Part shown: piece by piece, positions 9,478 through 16,640 of the stretch
Layout of the letters: each line of letters starts with the position of its first letter
How positions within the stretch are numbered: the first letter of the stretch is position 1
From: an uncultured Mycoplasmatota bacterium
GTDB taxonomy: Bacteria; Bacillota_I; Bacilli_A; RF39; UBA660
Direction: 5' to 3'
Assembly: GCA_946528555.1 (NCBI GenBank)
Contig: CAMMYS010000029.1
Location: 1-64,000 of the forward strand
Length of the DNA: 64,000 bases
Notes under the pieces: model-generated
The model's input: only the letters and a program-made list of their open reading frames with translations
Database searches by the model: none
What the model was told of the DNA's origin: nothing
Program-made: the position numbers and the translations under genes

Positions 9478-10308
9478 ATGAGGAGTATGTTAATAGGAGT
9501 AAAAAGGTTTATTACAAATAAAAACACAATAACAATAATAGCTATTATTGGATCTTTGTGTTTATTATATTGGGCCTATAATAAAAGAATTGAAGATGCT
9601 ACTAGTCCAAAAGCAGTAGTAACAGCTATCAATGAGATTGGGCCAAGAACATTAATCACAAGTGATTTGATTACTGTTAAAAAGATTCCTGGTAAAGTAA
9701 TTGAAGGAGCTTACACATCAACATCACAAGTAGTAGGAAAATATGTATCAAATGATGCTGTTATACCTGCTAATGGAATGTTCTATGAAGGAATGGTAAA
9801 AGAATGGAATCAATTACCAAGAAGTGTTTATGGAGATATTCCAGATGGAAATACAGTAATTGCATTAAAAGTATCTATGGATAGTACATATGGTAATTCA
9901 ATTTTCCCTGGTAACTATATAGATTTATATTATACAGATGTTGAAGATAATGGAAAATTAATTCTTCAAAAATTTATAGAGAGTATTGAAGTACTTGCTG
10001 TTGTTGATTCTGGTCTAAAAAATGTTTTTGAAACAAATGGAGACTTATCAGCACCATCATATTTAATATTCAGTGTACCAGAAGATATGTATTTGCTACT
10101 TAAAAAAGCCTCATATTTAAGTGGTGAAATATTCCCAGTACCTAGAAATGCAAAATATACAACAGGTCAAACAAAAGAAACAAGAATTGTTTGTACTTAT
10201 ATTCAACAACGTATATTATCTAGAACTATTGACGTTAATAATAAAGATAAAAACTTAACAATCGATGGTGACAATGGAAGTCATATTGATGCAATGGTAG
10301 TAGAGTAG
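9478..10308 (+). CDS. CpaB-like Flp pilus assembly protein, copy 1
   Basis: 276 residues: an N-terminal membrane helix (about 17-34), then an SAF-type domain (about 45-110, with PRTLITSDLITVKKIP) and a C-terminal RcpC/CpaB-like domain (GNSIFPGNYIDLYY). CpaB/RcpC proteins act in the cell envelope in Tad/Flp pilus assembly. It is the first gene of an operon with a second cpaB-like gene, tadA, tadB and tadC. SD AAGGAGG is strong. The C-terminal RcpC region is recognisable only in part. Confidence 0.85.
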   Translation: MRSMLIGVKRFITNKNTITIIAIIGSLCLLYWAYNKRIEDATSPKAVVTAINEIGPRTLITSDLITVKKIPGKVIEGAYTSTSQVVGKYVSNDAVIPANGMFYEGMVKEWNQLPRSVYGDIPDGNTVIALKVSMDSTYGNSIFPGNYIDLYYTDVEDNGKLILQKFIESIEVLAVVDSGLKNVFETNGDLSAPSYLIFSVPEDMYLLLKKASYLSGEIFPVPRNAKYTTGQTKETRIVCTYIQQRILSRTIDVNNKDKNLTIDGDNGSHIDAMVVE

Positions 10309-10318
10309 GAGGGGAAAC

Positions 10319-11107
10319 ATGAAAGTATTTAAAAATAAAACAGTTGTAACAATCTTAGCTGGTATCATTTGTGTTATTATACTTGCATTTGCATATAATA
10401 ATAGAGTATCTAAAAAGATAGATTCAGTTGATGTATTTGTAGCTAAAGTAGATTTAGCTGCTAGAGAACAAATCACAGCTGAAAAGATTACTAAAATTAA
10501 AGTAGCAGCTAGTGCATTAACTAAAAATGTTATAAGAAATGAAGAAAATATTAAAAATAAATATGTAAACTATAATACTAAAATACCTGAAGGAAGTTTC
10601 TTCTATACAAATGCTGTAGTAGATTGGTCATCAATGCCAGATGCAGCTTGGGGAGAAATTCAAGATGAACATACAGTATTCTCACTACCAGTTAATAACC
10701 AAACAACATTTGGTAACTCTATTTATCCTGGAGATAAAATAGATATTTATTATAAAACTAATGATGGTAGTTTAGTTTATGGACCATTAATTACAGGAAT
10801 TGAAGTATTAGCAGTTAAAGATAGCGCTGGTTATCATATTAATCAAAAATCTGCTTCTCAAAAAGATGCAGTAGCATTAATATTTGATGTTTCTGAAGAT
10901 ATGTTTTTATTACTTAAGAAAGCATATTATTTAGATGGAGCTAATAGTTTAGTACCAGTTCCAAGAAACTCAAATTATAGTAGTACTGAATCAGAAACAG
11001 TTGTAAGTAGTGATTATTTAAAGAACTTAATCATTAATAGATCTAAGGATGTACCTTTAGATGTAGTAACTAAATCAGAAAATGCAAATATTCAAGTAAC
11101 TCAATAA
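10319..11107 (+). CDS. CpaB-like Flp pilus assembly protein, copy 2
   Basis: 262 residues with the same plan as its upstream neighbour: N-terminal helix (about 8-25), SAF domain (AREQITAEKITKIKV) and a GNSIYPGDKIDIYY segment. The two share clear identity along their length (GNSI.PG..ID.YY; P.D.(A/V)YG.I; VPRN), so this is a tandem duplication that has diverged. The gap between them is 10 bases with SD GGAGGGG. A heteromeric assembly platform is possible but not shown. Confidence 0.85.
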   Translation: MKVFKNKTVVTILAGIICVIILAFAYNNRVSKKIDSVDVFVAKVDLAAREQITAEKITKIKVAASALTKNVIRNEENIKNKYVNYNTKIPEGSFFYTNAVVDWSSMPDAAWGEIQDEHTVFSLPVNNQTTFGNSIYPGDKIDIYYKTNDGSLVYGPLITGIEVLAVKDSAGYHINQKSASQKDAVALIFDVSEDMFLLLKKAYYLDGANSLVPVPRNSNYSSTESETVVSSDYLKNLIINRSKDVPLDVVTKSENANIQVTQ

Positions 11108-11127
11108 AAAAAGAAGGAAGGATAAAA

Positions 11128-12414
11128 ATGGAGGATGTTGTTTTTTCACAAATAGATTTTGGTTTATTTATGCCTCTTTTAGAGGATGATGATGTAACAG
11201 ATATCTCTTATTCAAATAATGGTCAATTATGGGTTAAAACACTTTCTCAAGGTGTTCAACCAAGACATATAGAAGGGCTTACAAACGAAGTTGTTGAAAA
11301 GCTTGCTTTTCAATGCTCAAATGTCATGGGTAAAACATTTAATATGGCGCATCCTTTCCTAGATGCTGAAAGCGCTGAGTTACGTCTTAACTTTGTACAT
11401 AATAGTATTGCTACTAATGGAATTGCACTATTAATAAGAAAAACTCCAGCAAAGATAAGACTTAATAAAGAAAAATTAATTCAAGAAGATTATGTATCAG
11501 TTAAATTACATGATTTTCTAATTACATGTGTTCAAAGCCACTGTAACATCTTAGTTAGTGGAGAAACTGGTTCAGGTAAAACAGAGCTTGTTAAATACTT
11601 AGCTAGTCACACTAGGGAAGATGAAAAAATTATAACAATTGAAGATACTTTAGAACTTCACTTAGATAAGATTTATCCTAATAGAGATATAGTTGCTATG
11701 AAAACAAATAATATAGCATCATATACTGAAGTTCTTGTAACTTGTATGCGTCAAAACCCAAGATGGATTTTACTATCAGAGGTTCGTTCTGCTGAAGCTG
11801 TTATGGCTGTAAGAAACTCTATTTCTTCTGGTCACAACATTTTATCAACAATTCACTCTGATAAAGCATCAAGTATTCCAATGCGTTTATATTCTCTTTT
11901 AGAATCAAGTCAAGAAATTGATCAATTCTTAAAGAGTATTCATAGATATGTACAAATAGGAATTCATGTTAAAGGTTTCTTTTCTAAAAAATATGGAAGA
12001 TTTCAAAGAGAAATTACTCAAGTTTGTGAGTTCTATGTTGATGATGAAGCTAATGAAGCTAAGGTAAATATTTTATATCAAAGAGATTTAGCTGGAAATG
12101 AAACATATAATAATCCAACTTCTCACTTGATAGATTATATGGCAAGCCAAGGTGTTGAAATGAGACCTGATCCATTTGTTCCTATCGATAATACATTGAA
12201 AGAAACTACTGATGAAGTTGCAGTTGATAATGCAAATGTTGTTCAAGTAGCAAATGAAGCTCAACCAGAGCAACAAGTTCAACCTCAACCTCAAGCAGTA
12301 GAAGCACCACAGCCAGTTCAACAACCAGCTGCGGAAGCACAAATCGTTGCGGAAGCTCCAGTTGAGCAACCTCAACCAGCACAAAGTAGTAATTTAGAAA
12401 TATTGGAGATATAG
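11128..12414 (+). CDS. tadA: TadA/CpaF-type secretion ATPase
   Basis: 428 residues. It is a type II/IV secretion ATPase (VirB11/CpaF group) that would power Flp pilus assembly from the cytoplasmic face. Walker A GETGSGKT is at about residues 145-152; ITIEDTLEL (Asp box) and WILLSEVRSAEA (Walker B region, with Ser where most family members have Gly) follow, then a His-box segment STIHSDKA. The last 70 residues are a low-complexity Gln/Pro/Ala/Val/Glu-rich tail not typical of the family. It sits between cpaB2 and tadB with SD AAGGAAGG. Confidence 0.93.
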   Translation: MEDVVFSQIDFGLFMPLLEDDDVTDISYSNNGQLWVKTLSQGVQPRHIEGLTNEVVEKLAFQCSNVMGKTFNMAHPFLDAESAELRLNFVHNSIATNGIALLIRKTPAKIRLNKEKLIQEDYVSVKLHDFLITCVQSHCNILVSGETGSGKTELVKYLASHTREDEKIITIEDTLELHLDKIYPNRDIVAMKTNNIASYTEVLVTCMRQNPRWILLSEVRSAEAVMAVRNSISSGHNILSTIHSDKASSIPMRLYSLLESSQEIDQFLKSIHRYVQIGIHVKGFFSKKYGRFQREITQVCEFYVDDEANEAKVNILYQRDLAGNETYNNPTSHLIDYMASQGVEMRPDPFVPIDNTLKETTDEVAVDNANVVQVANEAQPEQQVQPQPQAVEAPQPVQQPAAEAQIVAEAPVEQPQPAQSSNLEILEI

Positions 12415-12427
12415 GAGGTGTATTTGA

Positions 12428-13327
12428 ATGTATATTGAAATTATAATTGTTGGCGTAATAATCTTATTTGTGTTCGTATATAGAATGAATACAGGAAATA
12501 ATTCTTATAAGTTCATTGCTAAAAACGTCGGAAATGCATATGAAAGATTTTCACCATATTCATTTAGAGTAGTTCGTGAAAAGGCTAAAGAATTAGGCCA
12601 AGAATATACTACTAGACAATATTTGATACAAATAACAGTATTTGGTGTTGTAGCCGCATTTGTTTCATATTTATATTTCTATAGTATATTATGGAGTATT
12701 ATTTATGCAGCAGCAGCAATTGCATTCGTTCCATATTTAGCATATATGAGGTGTAAAAAGGCATATAGTGAGTTTATATTTGAACAAATTCAAATCTATA
12801 CTACAAACGTTATTATGGAATATAATACTCAACAATCATTTGTTAAATCATTAGAAGGAGTTAGAGATTCTGGTGTACTAGAAGAACCAATCTTATCTGA
12901 TGTTAAAGAAATGATTCAAATGGCATATGATAGTGGTACTATTGATGATGCTGTTAGATTTATGAATGAAAAATATGATTATTATGTAGTTAAAAACATG
13001 CATCAATTATTTATTCAAATCACAAGAGAAGGTTCTAAAGATTCAGGTGAAGCTTTAGAAGGAATGCAAATGGATATAGATATGCTTGTAGAAAGTGTAT
13101 ATAGAGATAGAATAGATAGAACAACATTCTATACACAATTCTGTACATTCGGTATTATGCTTTATTTCTTAGTATTACTTGTACAGTTATTAATTGGTAA
13201 TGATGGTTACCTAACACTGCTCGAGGAGTGGTATGTTGTAATACTATTGCATATGGTAATCTTAATTAATACATTCTTCTTATTATCAGGTATTAAATTT
13301 TACCATGAGGATGTGGGGGCTGAATAA
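12428..13327 (+). CDS. tadB: TadB-like inner-membrane platform protein
   Basis: 299 residues with an N-terminal helix, a pair of helices at about 58-98, a cytoplasmic helical domain (T2SSF-like, about 110-230) and two C-terminal helices. This is the TadB layout, the membrane platform on which the TadA ATPase acts. It follows tadA by 13 bases behind SD AGGAGGTG and overlaps the next gene by one base (TAATG). Sequence match to T2SSF is moderate; identification rests also on position. Confidence 0.85.
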   Translation: MYIEIIIVGVIILFVFVYRMNTGNNSYKFIAKNVGNAYERFSPYSFRVVREKAKELGQEYTTRQYLIQITVFGVVAAFVSYLYFYSILWSIIYAAAAIAFVPYLAYMRCKKAYSEFIFEQIQIYTTNVIMEYNTQQSFVKSLEGVRDSGVLEEPILSDVKEMIQMAYDSGTIDDAVRFMNEKYDYYVVKNMHQLFIQITREGSKDSGEALEGMQMDIDMLVESVYRDRIDRTTFYTQFCTFGIMLYFLVLLVQLLIGNDGYLTLLEEWYVVILLHMVILINTFFLLSGIKFYHEDVGAE

Positions 13328-14127
13328 TGATAGAGATTTTAATAGTTGGTTTAATAATGATATTTGTATTTACTTATGTAGGTGCATTTAACTTTAGCAA
13401 ATTTGTAGATGATAATAAGGCATTATTTACAAAATTAAAAGAAGATGATTATGAATTCCTTGTTAGAGCAAAATATGGTGAACAAGTAGATGTAGATGAA
13501 AAATTCCAAGGAAGAGTAAAAACTGCAATTATTTCATTACTTGTATCTGCTGCAGTAGCTATTACAAGTTTTGAAGATGCAAACTTTGCTATCAAAATAG
13601 TAGTAGTACTTGGATTTACTTATTTCATGTATAAAGATGATTATAGAAAAGTAAGTAGTTTTTATAAGATCCACTTACATGATATAAACTTAAAACTACC
13701 ATATTATTTAAAGAGTTTAGAAATCTTAATTCAACACTATACAGTTCCTGTAGCTATTACTAGAAGTGTAGAGGAAGCTCCAGAAATGTTTAAACCTGGA
13801 CTTAGAGAATTAATTGCAGCTATAGATGCTGGTGATTCTACAATTGAACCTTACATGGCATTTGCAAGACGTTATCCAGTAAGAGATTCAATGAGAATGA
13901 TGAGACTTCTTTATAGACTTAGTCTTGGTAGCCAAGAAAGAAAACAAGAACAATTAACTGTGTTCTCAAGAACAATATCTAACTTACAAGCAAAATCAAG
14001 AGATACTAAGTATAAAGAAAGATTAGATAAGATGGAAAAGAAAACTATGACAATGCTTATGGCAACAGGAGCAGGTGTTATGGTTATACTATTGTTAAGT
14101 GTTTTACAAACATTTGGCAGTATGTAA
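13327..14127 (+). CDS. tadC: TadC-like inner-membrane platform protein
   Basis: 266 residues: one N-terminal helix, a helix pair at about 60-100, a T2SSF-like helical domain with ARRYPVRDSMRMMRLLYR, and a C-terminal helix (about 240-260). The TadB-TadC pair is standard in Tad loci. The start codon overlaps the tadB stop by one base, implying translational coupling. It ends the secretion operon; a new promoter for the pilin gene follows. Confidence 0.85.
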   Translation: MIEILIVGLIMIFVFTYVGAFNFSKFVDDNKALFTKLKEDDYEFLVRAKYGEQVDVDEKFQGRVKTAIISLLVSAAVAITSFEDANFAIKIVVVLGFTYFMYKDDYRKVSSFYKIHLHDINLKLPYYLKSLEILIQHYTVPVAITRSVEEAPEMFKPGLRELIAAIDAGDSTIEPYMAFARRYPVRDSMRMMRLLYRLSLGSQERKQEQLTVFSRTISNLQAKSRDTKYKERLDKMEKKTMTMLMATGAGVMVILLLSVLQTFGSM

Positions 14128-14136
14128 TTAATATTC

Positions 14137-14165
14137 TTGAAGAAAGAAAAAAGTTATTATATAAT
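14137..14165 (+). promoter_or_regulatory. Dedicated promoter of the Cys-rich pilin gene
   Basis: -35 TTGAAG (14137-14142), 17-base spacer, perfect -10 TATAAT (14160-14165). A strong SD AAAGGAGG (14181-14188) follows. This would allow the pilin to be made in excess over the assembly proteins. Confidence 0.75.
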
Positions 14166-14195
14166 TAAAATATAGATAATAAAGGAGGAAATGTA

Positions 14196-14501
14196 ATGAA
14201 AGAAGCAACTGGTGAATTAAATATGACAGTAGTTACATTAATTGCAATCGCAGCTATTGCAGCATTATTCTACTTTGCTATTTGGCCAATGGTACAACAA
14301 ATGTTAGTACAACAAACTTGTAATACTTATGGTACAAACTATAAAGCTGTTAAAGGTGAAGTAGCTTCTACTAGTGGAAATGCTACTGTAAACGTTTGGT
14401 GTTGTTGTAGTGACGGAAGTAAAACTTGTTCAGAAAGCAACGCTAATTGTATAGTTGTAAAATCTGACGAAGACAAAGAAGAAGCAGCAACTGGAGATTA
14501 A
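14196..14501 (+). CDS. Probable major pilin (Flp-like), Cys-rich
   Basis: 101 residues: short N-terminus MKEATGELN, a hydrophobic helix at about 10-32, then a small extracytoplasmic domain with six Cys (QQTC, WCCC, KTC, NANC) and an acidic C-terminus. Small size, location right after tadC, its own promoter and strong SD all suit a major pilin. A canonical prepilin site is unclear: Gly-Glu occurs at residues 6-7, but the usual Glu at +5 is absent. Six Cys in a 101-residue pilin is unusual and suggests disulfide stabilisation outside the cell (inference). Confidence 0.7.
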   Translation: MKEATGELNMTVVTLIAIAAIAALFYFAIWPMVQQMLVQQTCNTYGTNYKAVKGEVASTSGNATVNVWCCCSDGSKTCSESNANCIVVKSDEDKEEAATGD

Positions 14502-14545
14502 GATTTAAAAAAGGTATTAAAAAATAGAAAGGAAGGTAAGCTCGT

Positions 14546-15127
14546 ATGAGAGAAGCGATTGGTGGTACATGGTTATTTGGTATTGTAATATTATTCATAG
14601 CTCTTTTTGCGAGCTTTCTTGCTTATTCTATAAGCTACACAAGAGCTTTTAATACTAAAAATGAAATTATTAATTTAATTGAAAGAAGCGAAGGTTATAC
14701 TTCATGCACAAAAGGTCAAACTGATGAAGATCAGAATGGTGATAAAGGTGCATGTGAAGTTAAAAATATGACTAATGAGGAACTTGCAGCAAATAAAAGT
14801 GTAGAATCTCAAGCATATTATAAAATCATTAAAGCTGGATATAACTATTCAGCTGCTGAAACAATTGATTGTAGAAGCGTAGGACATGCAGAAAAGGATG
14901 CTATGCCTGGTGGTTATTGTGTGACTAAGTATTGTCAAAAGGCTGATGATGGATCAGGTTTAGGACTTGATTCTCAATATTCTACATACTATAAAGTAAC
15001 AACTTTTATTGCTTTAAGATTACCTGTAGTTAATATAGTATTCAATATTCCTATCTCTGGAGAAACCAGAACAATTTATTATGATTCTGGTGACATTTTA
15101 GATTGTAGCGAAACAGGAGGGGATTAA
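14546..15127 (+). CDS. TadE-like minor pilin candidate
   Basis: 193 residues: N-terminus MREAIGGTW, a membrane helix at about 9-30 and an extracytoplasmic domain with at least six Cys. It shares the start pattern of the pilin-like proteins at 6471 and 14196. SD GAAAGGAAGG is strong, the upstream gap is 44 bases without a terminator, and the next gene follows after 3 bases, so it probably belongs to the pilin operon. TadE/minor-pilin identity is inferred from size, topology and context. Confidence 0.65.
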   Translation: MREAIGGTWLFGIVILFIALFASFLAYSISYTRAFNTKNEIINLIERSEGYTSCTKGQTDEDQNGDKGACEVKNMTNEELAANKSVESQAYYKIIKAGYNYSAAETIDCRSVGHAEKDAMPGGYCVTKYCQKADDGSGLGLDSQYSTYYKVTTFIALRLPVVNIVFNIPISGETRTIYYDSGDILDCSETGGD

Positions 15128-15130
15128 TAA

Positions 15131-16123
15131 ATGAATGTAATGATTTATAATAAATATAAAGACCTTCTAATGGGACTAAATATTGATGTTATGAAGTCTC
15201 TAGAAGGTGTTTATAATGTAGATGAAATTATTGATACATTTACAAATTTTTATTATGACAAAATGATTCTTGATATTACTGCAATTAGAGATTATCAAAA
15301 TACTGATAATCTTCAAAAATTAGCTATGAATATCAATATGGAAAATGTAATTTTATTATTAGATGATAGTCCTGAAACAAATACAAAGACTTATTTATCT
15401 AAATTAATATCTTTAGGAATTTATAATTTTACTAAAAATATTGATGGTATTAATTATTTATTAGTTCATCCTCATTCATATAGAGATGTAGTTAATATTC
15501 ATAATTTATCTGAATTAGATAACGAAATGGCATCTAATAGTGCACCAGAGAGTAAAGGAAATACTTTTATTACTGATATTCCTGATAATCCAGTTCCTAT
15601 GCAAAGCGTAGGAAATAATAGAGTAAGAATAATAGGATTTAAGAATGTAACTCCTCATGCTGGAGCAACATCACTTATCTATATGATTAAAAAACAATTA
15701 GGTAGTGCTAGAAGATGCGTTGCTTTAGAGGTAAATAGAGTGGATTTCTTATATTTCAATGAACCTGGTATGTTAAGTACTACTACTAATGACATATTTA
15801 AGGATATAATGAAAAATCAAGATAATGATATTATTCTGTTAGATTTAAATGATTATAATGATACGGATATATGTACAGATGTTATTTATTTAATTGAACC
15901 ATCAACTATTATGATTAATAAAATGATGAGAAAGAATAAATCAATTCTTGAAACATTAAAGAGTGAAAAGGTTGTTTTAAATAAATGTGCATTAAATTCT
16001 GAAGATGTTGCTACATTTGAATATGAAACTAAATTAAGAGTTTTATGTGCAGTACCTTGTGTAGATGATAGACAAGTTGTTATTGGACCAATTAAAAACT
16101 TTATTAGTAAACTTAATTTATAA
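15131..16123 (+). CDS. TadZ/CpaE-like protein with degenerate P-loop
   Basis: 330 residues. The N-terminal 130 residues look like the receiver-like domain of TadZ/CpaE (MILDITAIRD, VILLLDDS). The C-terminal part has the ParA/MinD fold order: IIGFKNVTPHAGATS at about 168-182 in place of a KGGxGKT P-loop, DIILLDLNDYND as the Walker B-like strand, then VIYLIEPS. The P-loop lysines are lost, as in several TadZ proteins that bind nucleotide weakly or not at all. In Tad systems TadZ places the apparatus at the pole. It lies 3 bases after the minor pilin gene. Confidence 0.7.
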   Translation: MNVMIYNKYKDLLMGLNIDVMKSLEGVYNVDEIIDTFTNFYYDKMILDITAIRDYQNTDNLQKLAMNINMENVILLLDDSPETNTKTYLSKLISLGIYNFTKNIDGINYLLVHPHSYRDVVNIHNLSELDNEMASNSAPESKGNTFITDIPDNPVPMQSVGNNRVRIIGFKNVTPHAGATSLIYMIKKQLGSARRCVALEVNRVDFLYFNEPGMLSTTTNDIFKDIMKNQDNDIILLDLNDYNDTDICTDVIYLIEPSTIMINKMMRKNKSILETLKSEKVVLNKCALNSEDVATFEYETKLRVLCAVPCVDDRQVVIGPIKNFISKLNL

Positions 16124-16144
16124 CGTAAAAATAGTGTAGTTATA

Positions 16145-16174
16145 TTGACATTTTTAGTAATTTTATATTAAAAT
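16145..16174 (+). promoter_or_regulatory. Promoter of the two-helix membrane protein
   Basis: -35 TTGACA (16145-16150), 18-base spacer, -10 TAAAAT (16169-16174), then SD GGAGGAGG before the ATG at 16199. Confidence 0.7.
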
Positions 16175-16198
16175 TGAAGTAGTGGAGGAGGATTTGTT

Positions 16199-16552
16199 AT
16201 GTTTTATATGTTAGATACTATTAATTCTGCTGAAGAGTTATGTGGTGAATTATCACCAGCATTAAGAATTGTTGGTATTGTTTATAAGGGAATCCAAATT
16301 GTAGTACCAATTATATTAATCATAGTAGGTATGATTGATTTTGCAAAAGCCGTTACTGAAAAGAGTGAAGATAAGATTAAAGAAGCACAAAAGAAACTTA
16401 TCGCTAAAGCTATTGCAGCAGTACTTGTTTTCTTAGTAACTGTTATCGTAGGTGTACTTATGAGCATTGTTGGTAACAAAGAATATGAAAAATGTATGGA
16501 TTGTATTAAACATCCATTCGATTCAAAACAATGTCAAGCTTCATTAGAGTAA
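16199..16552 (+). CDS. Small two-helix membrane protein with VirB2/TrbC-like topology
   Basis: 117 residues. Two hydrophobic helices (about 29-50 and 66-92) are separated by a charged cytoplasmic loop (EKSEDKIKEAQKK). A short Cys-containing tail (CMDCIKHPFDSKQCQ) follows. The layout resembles VirB2/TrbC-type pilins, but no family can be assigned by eye. It has its own promoter and terminator next to the Tad-like genes, so a role in the same surface structure is possible. Confidence 0.65.
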   Translation: MFYMLDTINSAEELCGELSPALRIVGIVYKGIQIVVPIILIIVGMIDFAKAVTEKSEDKIKEAQKKLIAKAIAAVLVFLVTVIVGVLMSIVGNKEYEKCMDCIKHPFDSKQCQASLE

Positions 16553-16556
16553 TAAT

Positions 16557-16580
16557 AAGAGTTTTTAACTCTTTTTTTTT
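16557..16580 (+). terminator. Terminator at the end of the pilus island
   Basis: AAGAGTT / AACTCTT stem with a three-base loop is followed by eight or more T. Confidence 0.9.
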
Positions 16581-16593
16581 GACCTTCGTTAAG

Positions 16594-16622
16594 TTGAAAT
16601 AATATACATTAAGTGATATAAT
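16594..16622 (+). promoter_or_regulatory. Promoter of the LTA-synthase-like gene, flanked by an inverted repeat
   Basis: -35 TTGAAA (16594-16599), 17-base spacer, extended -10 TGATATAAT. CCTTCGT (16583-16589) and its reverse complement ACGAAGG (16627-16633) flank the promoter; the second copy contains the SD. Confidence 0.8.
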
Positions 16623-16640
16623 CTTCACGAAGGTATTTAT

